DNA of 64,000 nt from Thermoplasmata archaeon (lineage in GTDB: Archaea; Thermoplasmatota; Thermoplasmata; Lutacidiplasmatales; UBA184). Positions within the stretch are counted from its first letter, which is position 1; every line of letters starts with the position of its first letter. A model generated the notes under the pieces. It ran no database searches and was not told the DNA's origin. It saw only the letters and a program-made list of their open reading frames with translations. Shown piece after piece: positions 38,572-47,840 of the stretch. The stretch is taken from positions 124,001 through 188,000 of the forward strand of contig JAKIWL010000001.1 in NCBI GenBank assembly GCA_022750055.1, given 5' to 3'. The position numbers and the translations under genes are program-made.

Positions 38572-39366
38572 TCACCGATCGCGTTTGGAATCGGATAGGA
38601 CCGCTTCGGCCTCGGCGACGGTCGCCCGGTCGTGGACGATCGCGCGAAGCGCTTTCAGCATCGGAACCGGGTGGTCGGATTGCCAGACGTTCCGGCCCAT
38701 GTCGATCCCCTTCGCCCCCTCGGAGATCGCCCGGAAGGCCAGTTCGAGCGCGGCCCGATCCGAGTCGAGCCTCGGTCCCCCGGCGACCACCAGGGGCACG
38801 GGGCAGCCCTCGACGACCTTGGAGAATCCCTCGCAAAAGTAGGTCTTGACGAGATGGGCGCCCAGCTCGGCGGCGACCCGGCAGGCGAGCGCGAGGTAGC
38901 GTGCATCCCGTTTCTCGAGCTCTTTGCCGACCGCGGTAATCGCCATCACCGGCATCCCGGCCTCTTCCCCGGATTCCACGAGGCTCGCGAGGTTCACGAG
39001 GGAATCGTGCTCGTGCGGTGCTCCGACGAAGACCGAGAGGGCGACGGCCGAGGCATTGAGCCGGACGGCGTCCCGAACGGAAGTCGTGAGGGCCTCGTCG
39101 GAAAGGTCCTCCTTGAGCACCGTCGCCCCGCCCGAGACCCGTAGGACGATGGGGGTCGTCGTCGAGGGCTCCACCGAGGTTCGCAAGACCCCCCGGGTCA
39201 GTGCGATCGCGTCGGCGTACGGGAGGAGGGGGGTGATCGTGGCGCGGGGATTTTCGAGCCGGCTCGTCGGGCCCATGAAGTAGCCGTGGTCCACGGCGAG
39301 CATCACCGTGTTCCCCGATCGGCCGGGGAACATTCGGGCGATCCGGTTGCGCTTCCCCCAATCCAT
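38572..39366 (-). CDS. Class I aldolase, DhnA/LsrF-DeoC family (FBA-like)
   Basis: MLAVDHGYFMGPTSRLENPRATITPLLPYADAIALTRG...SVFVGAPHEHDSLVNLASLVESGEEAGMPVMAI...GAHLVKTYFCEGFSKVVEGCPVPLVVAGG. Confidence 0.88.
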   Translation of the reverse strand: MDWGKRNRIARMFPGRSGNTVMLAVDHGYFMGPTSRLENPRATITPLLPYADAIALTRGVLRTSVEPSTTTPIVLRVSGGATVLKEDLSDEALTTSVRDAVRLNASAVALSVFVGAPHEHDSLVNLASLVESGEEAGMPVMAITAVGKELEKRDARYLALACRVAAELGAHLVKTYFCEGFSKVVEGCPVPLVVAGGPRLDSDRAALELAFRAISEGAKGIDMGRNVWQSDHPVPMLKALRAIVHDRATVAEAEAVLSDSKRDR

Positions 39367-39399
39367 GGTGGTTCCGGCCGCGGAGTCGGTCGGGCCTTC

Positions 39400-39897
39400 T
39401 TATGGATTGCCCGACGCGCGCTCCGATGCCTTGGGCGGAACGGGGACGCGCCGTTCCTCCTTGACCCGATTGAGGACCACCTGCGTGTTCGTCCGTTCGA
39501 TATGGGGGTCCTGCAACGCATGCTTCACGAACCGGTCGAGGTCTCGGCGATCTCGGAACCGACCGATGAGCAGCGCATCGAAGTCGCCGGTGACATCGTA
39601 GATCGCGTAGGCCCGCGGGTCGCGGGCCAGGCGCTCCTCCACCTCGCGGAGCCGACCCTTGGAGATGCGGATCCCGATCGTCGCCGTCAGGTCGAAGCCG
39701 AGCGCCTCGTCGTCCAGCAGGGGGACGTACCCGTGGATGACGCCTTCCCGCTCCATCCGCTGGACCCGTGCGATCACGGTCGTCGGGGAGACCCCGAGGC
39801 GGTGCGCCACCTCACGGTGGCTCCGACGGGCGTCGATGTTCAGCTCCTGGAGGATGCCGCGGTCGAGACCGTCGAGCATGGACTTTTGTCTCATCAT
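39400..39897 (-). CDS. Lrp/AsnC family transcriptional regulator
   Basis: LDGLDRGILQELNIDARRSHREVAHRLGVSPTTVIARVQRMEREGVIHGYVPLLDDEALGFDLTATIGIRISKG...VTGDFDALLIGRFRDRRDLDRFVK. Confidence 0.95.
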   Translation of the reverse strand: MMRQKSMLDGLDRGILQELNIDARRSHREVAHRLGVSPTTVIARVQRMEREGVIHGYVPLLDDEALGFDLTATIGIRISKGRLREVEERLARDPRAYAIYDVTGDFDALLIGRFRDRRDLDRFVKHALQDPHIERTNTQVVLNRVKEERRVPVPPKASERASGNP

Positions 39898-39913
39898 ACA
39901 CCAATATGGATTA

Positions 39914-39955
39914 CAAATATTTGAAACTTAGCAACAGATATGGACACATGTCCAT
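39914..39955. promoter_or_regulatory. Palindromic operator candidates in the lrp-glnA divergent intergenic region
   Basis: Perfect palindrome CAAATATTTG (39914-39923) and inverted repeat ATGGAC-acat-GTCCAT (39940-39955) between divergent lrp-like and glnA genes. Confidence 0.55.
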
Positions 39956-40013
39956 TCCTTGCGCCGTCGAGTTCTTGTAGGCCCAGCACGCTGGGTCCCC
40001 GGGGGAGGACGTC

Positions 40014-41507
40014 GTGGCCGAGGCGAGCGAGCGAATGGGAGCGACCGTTCCGACGGAAGCGACGAAGGGGGAATCTCGGGGTGCTGCGGCCCTCGCCAAG
40101 ATCCAGGAACATAAGCTGAGATGGGTCGAGCTGTTCTACACCGACCTGCTCGGCGGGTACAATCACGTCCATGTTCCGGCGCACACTCTCGACGAGGATT
40201 CGTTCACCACGGGGATCCCCAAGCTCGACGGTTCCTCCGTCAAGGGGTTCCGTGAGATCTACGAATCGGACATGATCCTTCGACCGGACCCCGCGACGTT
40301 CGGGATCATGCCGTGGGGCGCGGAATATGGCGGTACGGCACGGTTCATCTGCGACATCCACCTCGGCGTCACCCGAGAACCGTACAGCCACGACCCCCGC
40401 GGTATCGCCTATCGGGCCCAACAGGTGCTCGCCAAGGCCGGCTTCGACCGCTCCTACTGGGGTCCGGAGATCGAGTTCTTCGTCTTCGACCGGGTCCGTC
40501 TCCTCCCTTCCGCGAACGCCGTTCGAGACGCCTGGGGCGGGGCGGGCTACGAGATCGTGAGCGAGGAAGCGCCGTGGAACCTCGCGGATGGCCACGGGTC
40601 GGTCCGGTTCAAGGAAGGGTACCATCGGTCGGGGCCGTCCGATGCGCTCGAGGGCATGCGGTCGGAGGTGAGCAACATCCTGACGGACTCCTTCCACATC
40701 CGGATGGACGCCCACCACCACGAGGTCGCCACGGCCGGCCAGGGCGAGATCAACATCCGATTCGACGACATGATCCCGGCCGCGGACCATGTCCAGGACG
40801 TCCGATTCATCCTGAAATCGGTGGCCGGACGCCATGGGAAGGTGGCCTCGTTCATGCCGAAACCGGTCTTCGGCGACAACGGCATCGGCATGCACATGAA
40901 CCAGTCGATCTGGAGCGCCGGAGTGAACGCGTTCTACGACGCGAACGACCCCTACGCCGAGGTGAGCCAGGTCTGCCGGTACTACGTCGGTGGCCTGCTC
41001 GAGCACGCTCGGGCCCTCTGCGCGATCACGAACCCCACGACGAACTCCTACCGCCGGTTGGTGCCGGGGTACGAAGCGCCGGTCTTCATCGCCTGGAGCC
41101 GGGCGAACCGGTCGGCCAACGTGCGGATCCCCTACTACCTCAAGGGCCGACCCGAGGCGAAGAGGATCGAATACCGGACCCCGGACTCCGCGGCGAACAT
41201 CTACCTGACCGAGGCGGCGCTCGCGCTCGCGGGACTCGACGGGATCCGTCGCAAGATCGAACCGCCTCCCCCCGTCGACACCAACATCTACAAGCTGAGC
41301 CCCGCGAAACGCCGCGAGCTCGGGGTCCGCGAGTTGCCCGGGTCCCTCGGGGAGTCGCTCGCCTGCCTCGACTCCGACTCGGAGTTCCTGAAGCCCGCCT
41401 TCGAGGCGAGCGTCCTCGACGTATATCGGGAGCTCAAGCACGAGGAACAGCTTCAGCTCAACCTGCGGCCGCACCCGTGGGAGTTCTACCAGTACCTCGA
41501 CGTGTAG
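40014..41507 (+). CDS. glnA: Glutamine synthetase
   Basis: FYTDLLGGYNHVHVPAHTL...FDGSSVKGF-like LDGSSVKGFREIYESDM...GPEIEFFVFD...DAHHHEVATAGQGEINIRF...MNQSIWS...NPTTNSYRRLVPGYEAP. Confidence 0.95.
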   Translation: MAEASERMGATVPTEATKGESRGAAALAKIQEHKLRWVELFYTDLLGGYNHVHVPAHTLDEDSFTTGIPKLDGSSVKGFREIYESDMILRPDPATFGIMPWGAEYGGTARFICDIHLGVTREPYSHDPRGIAYRAQQVLAKAGFDRSYWGPEIEFFVFDRVRLLPSANAVRDAWGGAGYEIVSEEAPWNLADGHGSVRFKEGYHRSGPSDALEGMRSEVSNILTDSFHIRMDAHHHEVATAGQGEINIRFDDMIPAADHVQDVRFILKSVAGRHGKVASFMPKPVFGDNGIGMHMNQSIWSAGVNAFYDANDPYAEVSQVCRYYVGGLLEHARALCAITNPTTNSYRRLVPGYEAPVFIAWSRANRSANVRIPYYLKGRPEAKRIEYRTPDSAANIYLTEAALALAGLDGIRRKIEPPPPVDTNIYKLSPAKRRELGVRELPGSLGESLACLDSDSEFLKPAFEASVLDVYRELKHEEQLQLNLRPHPWEFYQYLDV

Positions 41508-41568
41508 GGTCGGGCCGGATGACCTGGGGAGCCCGGCAGGCTAAGAACCCCCTCGCGAGAGCGGGGGC

Positions 41569-42156
41569 ATGGCCGAGCCGGTGGCGGTTCCGGAGTTTCG
41601 GACGTTCTCTCCGACGAAACGCGTCGACGTCCTGCTTGCGGACTGGAAGGCGGAGCTCGCCCCCGAGCGTCGTCCCGAAGAGCTCGAGCGCGAGGTGTAC
41701 GGGCGCGCTCTCGAGGAGTACCTCGACGGAGACTACGCGTTCGGCCTCTGGGGCTGGTTCGAGTGCGACCGCCTGACGAACGCATTCGGGGGCAAGGTCG
41801 CGGAGGTGACGCGCGTGGTGGGGGAGGGGCGTTACCTCGGGTTCTCCCATCGCCGCGCGATCTCCCAACAGGTGCCCCTGGAACGGGTCTACCAGCCCCG
41901 GAAGGGGGACATGAGCACCCCCCGACCGGAGGCGATCGTACTCGCCCCCTACCAACGACTGTGCGTCTACGCGGTCCGGGCCTCGGGGGGCGATACGAAG
42001 TCGCGAGCCCAACTCGAGATCGCTCTGAGCGAATTGGGGGAACGACGCCGGGCGGATCCGTACATCGTCCATTTCGAGACGTTCCGAAAGCTCCTCGAGC
42101 GGTCGCAACGGGCGAAACTGGCCTCGGCATCGGCCCCTCGGTCCGACGCACCGTAG
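41569..42156 (+). CDS. Conserved-looking hypothetical protein
   Basis: 195-aa ORF, FSPTKRVDVLLADWKAELAPERRPEELEREVYGRALEEYLDGDYAFGLWGWFECDRL...; good coding composition. Confidence 0.65.
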   Translation: MAEPVAVPEFRTFSPTKRVDVLLADWKAELAPERRPEELEREVYGRALEEYLDGDYAFGLWGWFECDRLTNAFGGKVAEVTRVVGEGRYLGFSHRRAISQQVPLERVYQPRKGDMSTPRPEAIVLAPYQRLCVYAVRASGGDTKSRAQLEIALSELGERRRADPYIVHFETFRKLLERSQRAKLASASAPRSDAP

Positions 42157-42247
42157 GCCGTCCTGAGCGAGCGCCCAGGCGGCGGTGCGGGGCGAAGGGG
42201 CCCGTTTCCGAAGAGGCCATATTTCTCTTCGAGTCCCTCTGACGGCC

Positions 42248-43540
42248 ATGCCCGAGGGGTTCCCAATAGGGTCTGAGTCCGGTCCCCAAGTCGGCCCCGA
42301 CGGGACTGTTCCCGTTTGGGCGGCCCGCCCCCCGAAGGCGAGACGTCTCGCGGTTCCCGTGGCCGTGGTCGCGATCCTGGTCGCAGCCTCAGTCCTATCG
42401 GGCCTGTATGTCGCTGGGGTGGGCCCGTTCCACCGAGTGCCTCACCCCGGCGGCCCGGTGACCTTCCGTCAAGCCGAATCGGCGGCCCGTGGGGCGGTCC
42501 AGGGTTACCAAGGCGGGAACTGGGTCCTCGTCGCGGCCGGTTCGGCGGATGTCCGCGAGACCGAGTCGTTCCCGATCGCTGCGGTCGAGCTCGCGCTTCG
42601 GCAGACCGTCGGCAATTGCTCGCTCGACTGGCTGACGTCGCAAACGGCCCTCGCGGTCCCCAGCTTCTCCGGGAACCTGAGCGCCGGGACCTCGCCCATC
42701 TGGGAGCTCGTCTACAAGAACAGCTCCGTTTCGGGTTCGGGGATCTTGATCGTATCGGTCGTAAACGGGAGCGCTGCGCTGACCGCCCAGTTCGGCTCCG
42801 GCGGAACCTGCACGACGCTCCTCGCGTCGTCCCCGTGGCTCACGGCGATCTCGGACTCGCTGATCGACTCGCCGGCGGCCGTCGCCGCGGCCGCAACGGC
42901 GGGCGGGGCGGCCTATCTGCGCGCCCATCCGTACGCCAACGTGACGACGGAGCTGACCGGAGGGTTCGGGTTCCTCTCCATCACCATCCCCCCGGTCTGG
43001 GGCGTCGCGTTCTCGTTGTGCTCGCTGGCCGCCCCCACGGCCGCAGCCGAACCCAGGTTCAACGCCACGGTGAACCCTGTGACGGGGACCGTCGAATTCT
43101 CCCAGATGGTTTTCCAGAACTGCTCGGGTTCGACGACGCTCTTCCCGCCGATCCGCGCCCCGATCCCGGTGAATCAATCCCTCTCGTTCTCGGCGGTCAC
43201 GACGGCCTCCGCCGGAACTGGGCACTGGGCGAACGCAACCGTACTGACGGCCGCGCATGGCATCGCGTTCGGAAACCTTTCTTTCCGCCCCCTGACCGAG
43301 TTCGGCGGCGCCCCGTCGATGTCCGGCTGGTCCGTGAGGGCGCTTTCCTCCACCGGTTCCCTCCTGGCCATGGACAACCTGACGACGGACCGCTGGACCC
43401 TGGGAGCTTCCCTCGGGATCTCGGTCGGGGACCGGATCGCCCTGTTCAGTTCGACGACCGCCCTGAACGGCGGAACGATCGTCCTGTCCGGCGTCGGCGC
43501 CTTCGGGGGCGTGGAGTCCCTTTCGATCCCGTTGGCTTGA
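42248..43540 (+). CDS. Membrane-anchored, probably glycosylated extracytoplasmic protein
   Basis: N-terminal TM RLAVPVAVVAILVAASVLSGLYVAGVG, then S/T/A/G-rich beta domain with many N-x-S/T sequons. Confidence 0.65.
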   Translation: MPEGFPIGSESGPQVGPDGTVPVWAARPPKARRLAVPVAVVAILVAASVLSGLYVAGVGPFHRVPHPGGPVTFRQAESAARGAVQGYQGGNWVLVAAGSADVRETESFPIAAVELALRQTVGNCSLDWLTSQTALAVPSFSGNLSAGTSPIWELVYKNSSVSGSGILIVSVVNGSAALTAQFGSGGTCTTLLASSPWLTAISDSLIDSPAAVAAAATAGGAAYLRAHPYANVTTELTGGFGFLSITIPPVWGVAFSLCSLAAPTAAAEPRFNATVNPVTGTVEFSQMVFQNCSGSTTLFPPIRAPIPVNQSLSFSAVTTASAGTGHWANATVLTAAHGIAFGNLSFRPLTEFGGAPSMSGWSVRALSSTGSLLAMDNLTTDRWTLGASLGISVGDRIALFSSTTALNGGTIVLSGVGAFGGVESLSIPLA

Positions 43541-43619
43541 CCTTCCGCCGATCGGGCCCGGGCCCGCCGGTCTTCTCCGAGGGACGAGAGCTCAAGGGTC
43601 CCGGAGCCTCGGGCCGAAT

Positions 43620-44468
43620 ACGGCGCGCTATCTCGTACGGTTCACCTACGATGGCTCCGGTTTCGCCGGGTGGGCCCGACAGCCCGGCCTGCGGACCGTC
43701 GAGGGCGAGATCCGATCCGGCCTGGTCCGATCGGGGATCGCGGAGAGCGCCGACGCGGCGGCCGTCTCCGTCGGCAGCCGGACGGACCGGGGGGTCCACG
43801 CACGCGCGAACGCCCTCACCCTCCAGTCCACGCTGACTCCGGCCGCACTGCTCCGGGCGCTCAATGGGATCGCGCCGGAGATCCGGTTCACCCACGTCGC
43901 CCCGGTCCCCGTCGGGTTTCGGCCCAGAAGAGCGACCTACCGATGGTATCGTTACTTCGAGCGGCGAACCCGTACCCTCCCGAGGGCCTGGACCGAGGGG
44001 GCCGAGGTCCTGACCGGCGCCCTCGACGCGCGGTCCTTCGCGCGCGGGATGCCGAGGTCCGCTCCTACCTTTTGGAAGGTCGATGCGGTCGAAGCAAGGA
44101 TCTCGCTCGGCTGGCTGGTACTGGATGTGCGCGCCCGGGCGTTCGCCTGGGGCATGGTGCGGAAGATCGTCACTTCGCTGCGCGAGCTCGAGTCCGGACG
44201 ATTGGACCTCGCGGCCCTGAGGGATGCGGCCCGGGGAAGACGTCCCATCGCCCTTTCGATGGCGCCTTCGGACCGGCTGGTGCTGTGGGAGACGATGTAT
44301 CCGGTCCGGTGGGCAACGAAGGGAACGGGCTGGGGCCACCGCCAGGAGGACTGGTTTACGGAGGGCGTGCTCAGCGCTACGGCGCGAGCCCGAATTCTCA
44401 CCGAACTGTCGAACTCGCAGCGGGTGGAGCGACCCCCGCGACGAGAGGCGCGCTCCCCCGACCGATGA
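43620..44468 (+). CDS. truA: tRNA pseudouridine synthase A (start codon not identifiable)
   Basis: ARYLVRFTYDGSGFAGWARQPGLRTVEGEI...VGSRTDRGVHARANALTLQSTL...RRATYRWYRYFERRTRTL...RAFAWGMVRKIVTSLRELESGRLD. No in-frame ATG/GTG/TTG before 44049 in the ORF track. Confidence 0.85.
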   Translation, partial: TARYLVRFTYDGSGFAGWARQPGLRTVEGEIRSGLVRSGIAESADAAAVSVGSRTDRGVHARANALTLQSTLTPAALLRALNGIAPEIRFTHVAPVPVGFRPRRATYRWYRYFERRTRTLPRAWTEGAEVLTGALDARSFARGMPRSAPTFWKVDAVEARISLGWLVLDVRARAFAWGMVRKIVTSLRELESGRLDLAALRDAARGRRPIALSMAPSDRLVLWETMYPVRWATKGTGWGHRQEDWFTEGVLSATARARILTELSNSQRVERPPRREARSPDR

Positions 44469-45211
44469 CCGGGGTGCGCACGGTGGCCACTCACGAAGTG
44501 GTCTCGGCGACGTTTCCACGCGAGGTCACCGAACGCGACGAGCTCGGGATGGCGATCGGAAAGGCGATCGATACCGCCCTGAGCCGCTACAGTCACGAGG
44601 CCAGCCGAGGCCGACGCCCCGGCGTGACGGCCATCGTCGCCCTCGGTCGGGCGGAGTTCGAGGAACTCGCCCGCGATGCCGACCTCGCGATCGCGGCTGC
44701 GGATCGCGCGGAGGTCGAGCGACAGATCTCCGGGGTCGTCCGGGCGTTCCGGTCCAGTGTCCTGTTCGGGCTCGAGCGACCCCGTTCCCGCCTCATCTTG
44801 ATCGGCGAAACGGTAGGGGTGTACGCCCAGCCCGATTTCTGGGACCGCCGGTCGACCTTCTACGAGATGAAGAGCTACCGGGCCATCCCTCCTTCCCCGG
44901 CGGTCGCGCTCCAGGTGGCCCTGTTCTGCCTGGCGTTTCCGGGATTCCGGGCGAGGTTGGTCGGCCTGGACCGGCACGCGAACCCGGTCTCGGTGCTCGA
45001 CGACGAATTGCCCCCACCGGTCGAGGAAGAGCGGGCCCGGATCCTGCACCTCGCCTTTGACTTCGGTCTCCATCACGGTACGGACAAGGTGCTCGAGTTC
45101 ATCGACGTCCCGGTGGTCCGGTATCCTCTTCCCCCGGGGTCCGACCCCACGATCGAAGCCGGTAGTTCCCTTCCTCCCCCTTCCGGCGCCCTCGACGGCA
45201 AGTCCCCCTAG
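44465..45211 (+). CDS. Uncharacterised protein with possible PD-(D/E)XK nuclease motif
   Basis: ATGA overlap with truA; VYAQPDFWDRRSTFYEMKSYRAIPPSPAVALQVALFCLAFPGF (PD...ExK...Q-like spacing). Confidence 0.65.
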   Translation: MTGVRTVATHEVVSATFPREVTERDELGMAIGKAIDTALSRYSHEASRGRRPGVTAIVALGRAEFEELARDADLAIAAADRAEVERQISGVVRAFRSSVLFGLERPRSRLILIGETVGVYAQPDFWDRRSTFYEMKSYRAIPPSPAVALQVALFCLAFPGFRARLVGLDRHANPVSVLDDELPPPVEEERARILHLAFDFGLHHGTDKVLEFIDVPVVRYPLPPGSDPTIEAGSSLPPPSGALDGKSP

Positions 45212-45314
45212 GAACCCTCCGTCCGGCCCAACGGCAGGCGCAGGGAACGGCTCCCGGGGGTCGGAGGCCCCCGAAGGGCATCTTGAATGGGGGGAGAAGC
45301 GTCGTCCCGAACCC

Positions 45315-46142
45315 GTGCAGCTTCACATCGGGTGTTCCTCCTGGACCTCGGATTCGTGGTGGGGGAAGGTCTACCCGAGCGGGATCCGGGACGGGGACCG
45401 CCTGTCCCGGTACGCGAGCCTGTACGATACCGTGGAGGTCGACTCGACCTATTACCGGCCCCCGGCGGCTTTTCTCGTTCGCCGATGGGCCTCGGTCACC
45501 CCCGACCGGTTCGTGTTCACCCTCAAGTTCCCGAGGGACCTACTCGACCCCAAACAAGCAGTGGACCGAGGGCAGGTCGGGGCGTTCCTCGAGAGCGCTC
45601 GGCTGCTCGGCCCCAAGCTCGGCCCGATCCTGCTCCAGTTCCCCCCCTGGGTCAAGCCGGGTCGGGCCGGGACGTTCCTCACGGAACTCCTCGAGGCGCT
45701 CGACCCCGCGCTTCGTTATTCCGTCGAGCTTCGGGACGCCGGCTGGTTCCAGGGCTCGACCTGGAAGGCTCTCCGGTCGGAGCTCTCGGACCGCAGGATC
45801 GCGCTCGCATGGTCCTACCTTACGTACGTCGATGTCCCACCGGAACGCACCACCGACTTCGTCTATCTACGCTTCATCGGCGACCACCACACGCTGCCGG
45901 ACTCCACGCACGGGGAGATCCGCCTCGACCGCACTCCGGAACTTCGGACGTGGGCCGCTCGGCTGAAGGGGGTCGAGGAGACCCTCCACGAGGCGTTCGT
46001 CTTCTTCAACAACCACTTCGCCGGGTTCGCCCCCGAGTCGGTCAACCAGTTCCGCCGCGAGTGGGGCCTCCCTAGAGTTGAATTCCAGGTCGCGGAGCCG
46101 TCCTCCTCCTCCGACGGCCCATCCCGCCGAGGACCGTTCTGA
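45315..46142 (+). CDS. DUF72 family protein
   Basis: LHIGCSSWTSDSWWGKVYPSGIRDGDRLSRYASLYDTVEVDSTYYRPP...FVFTLKFPRDL...ILLQFPPW...FVFFNNHFAGFAPESVNQF. Confidence 0.9.
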   Translation: MQLHIGCSSWTSDSWWGKVYPSGIRDGDRLSRYASLYDTVEVDSTYYRPPAAFLVRRWASVTPDRFVFTLKFPRDLLDPKQAVDRGQVGAFLESARLLGPKLGPILLQFPPWVKPGRAGTFLTELLEALDPALRYSVELRDAGWFQGSTWKALRSELSDRRIALAWSYLTYVDVPPERTTDFVYLRFIGDHHTLPDSTHGEIRLDRTPELRTWAARLKGVEETLHEAFVFFNNHFAGFAPESVNQFRREWGLPRVEFQVAEPSSSSDGPSRRGPF

Positions 46143-46370
46143 TTGCGGAAACACGACCTAGGCAGCTCGTCCCCAACCCACGGGTTCGCGGGAACGTGGG
46201 TACACGAGGATCCGAAACCGCGTTCGCCCGCGTTGGCTCGTCATCGGCGCCGCCATCGGGGGTGGACCGCCTCAGAATCCTGACCCACTACCCCGTGGGC
46301 GAGGGGGAACCTCTCTCGCGCACCGCGCGCGATAGGCCTCCCAGGATCTGAACCCGTCCTTCGTGGTAGT

Positions 46371-46444
46371 GCTCCCGGCGGGATTCGAACCCGCGTTACG
46401 GGGTCGAAGGCCCCGAATCCTTGACCGGACTAGACTACGGGAGC
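46371..46444 (-). tRNA. tRNA-Glu (anticodon UUC)
   Basis: Minus: GCTCCCGTAGTCTAGTCCGGTCAAGGATTCGGGGCCTTCGACCCCGTAACGCGGGTTCGAATCCCGCCGGGAGC; CGGGG-CCTTCGA-CCCCG anticodon arm. Confidence 0.95.
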
Positions 46445-46485
46445 GCCACCGGCCGACGGAGTCCGGGCCGCTTTACCATTTTGGG

Positions 46486-47790
46486 TCAGCCGACGCGCTC
46501 CCAGTGCTCGAGCCGCTGGACGGAGGCGAGCGTCGAGCCCCGTTGGATCTCTTCGCGGACCCGGTTCTCGTGCTCCCGCACGTCGAGCGCCCGGTTCGCG
46601 ACCTCCTGGGCCCGTTCTCTCGGGACGACGACGAGCCCGCTCGGGTCCCCGACGATCCAGTCCCCGGGTCGCACCCGCTGGCCCCCGACCGTGACCTCGA
46701 CCCCGATCTCCCCATGCCCCTTCGGTTCGCCGGCGTTCGGCGAGACGGAGCGGGCGAACACCGGGAATCCGAGCGCGAGGATCTCGTCGAGGTCCCGCAC
46801 CGCCCCATCGATGACCACGGCGGCGACCCCCCGACCGTGGGCGCTCCAGGAGGCGAGTTCGCCCCAGATGGCGGTGGTCCCGCCGCCGGCATCGATGACG
46901 ATCACGTCTCCCTCGCCTGCGCGGTCGATCGCCTCGACCGGCTTCGCCCAGTCCCCATCCCTCGTCACCACGGTGACCGCCGGACCCGCGATGCGGACGT
47001 GGGCATCCTTCAGGTGCGGCGTCAGTCCGTGGAGGGCCCCCTTGCGCTGCAGGGCGTCGGAGACGTTGGGGGTCGAGACTTTCTGGAAGGCCTCCCGGAT
47101 CTCGGCGGGTCCATAGCGGCGGAACTCGGTGGTCGGGACCGCGGTCCCCGTTTCCATCGCCTGCTTGAGCTTTTTCGTGGCCGCCCCGATGTCCGCGCTC
47201 TTGGTGATCGCTCCCCCGACGATGAGGATGCGCGCCCCGGCGCGCACCGCCTGGGCGATCGTCTCGGAGTTGAGCCCCCCGGCCACGGCGACGGGCACGG
47301 GACTGCCGAGCGCCAGCTCGGCGAGCTTCTCGAACGGCGTTCGGCCGGTCATCTGCATGTCGATCCCGACGTGCCAGCAGACGGCCGCGGCGCCGAGTTC
47401 GGCCGAACGCTTCGCGCGGGCGATCGGGTCGACGACATTGAGGAGGTCGACCACCACCTCGGCCCCGTACTTCTCCCCGCCCCGAACCGCGTCGGCGATC
47501 GTTTCGTCATCGGACGCCCCGAGCACGGTCACGAGGTCGGCGCCGGCCTTGGCGGCGATCTCGACCTCGAACGCGCCGGTGTCCATCACCTTCATGTCAG
47601 CAACGATCCGGTGGCCGGGGAACGCCTTCTTGAGCGCCCGGACCGCGTCGAGCCCCTCGCTCTTGAGCAGCGGGGTACCGGCCTCGACCCAGTCCGCCCC
47701 TCCCTCGATCGCCTCCTTCGCGGCCTGCAGGGCGCGCGGGAGGTTCTCGAAATCGAGGGCGACCTGGAGAACGGGCCGGTCGAGCCGCAT
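46486..47790 (-). CDS. Bifunctional 3-hexulose-6-phosphate synthase / RraA-like (aldolase) fusion
   Basis: N-half LQVALDFENLPRALQAAKEAIEGGADWVEAGTPLLKSEG...ADMKVMDTGAFEVEIAAKAGADLVTVLG; C-half STPNVSDALQRKGALHGLTP...GRGVAAVVIDGAVRDLDEILALGFPVFARSVSPN. Confidence 0.93.
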   Translation of the reverse strand: MRLDRPVLQVALDFENLPRALQAAKEAIEGGADWVEAGTPLLKSEGLDAVRALKKAFPGHRIVADMKVMDTGAFEVEIAAKAGADLVTVLGASDDETIADAVRGGEKYGAEVVVDLLNVVDPIARAKRSAELGAAAVCWHVGIDMQMTGRTPFEKLAELALGSPVPVAVAGGLNSETIAQAVRAGARILIVGGAITKSADIGAATKKLKQAMETGTAVPTTEFRRYGPAEIREAFQKVSTPNVSDALQRKGALHGLTPHLKDAHVRIAGPAVTVVTRDGDWAKPVEAIDRAGEGDVIVIDAGGGTTAIWGELASWSAHGRGVAAVVIDGAVRDLDEILALGFPVFARSVSPNAGEPKGHGEIGVEVTVGGQRVRPGDWIVGDPSGLVVVPRERAQEVANRALDVREHENRVREEIQRGSTLASVQRLEHWERVG

Positions 47791-47840
47791 GACTCGACCG
47801 ATGGGTCCGAGGTATAAACCGTGCCGCGCGTGCCGGTCGG

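Noticed and set aside
39894-41474. 526-aa minus-strand ORF antisense to glnA
   Set aside because: glnA is unambiguous; shadow ORF lacks plausible domain content.
46145-46370. Permuted or second tRNA gene adjacent to tRNA-Glu
   Set aside because: T-arm-like element lacks the invariant A58 and matching acceptor halves could not be paired; not called as a tRNA.
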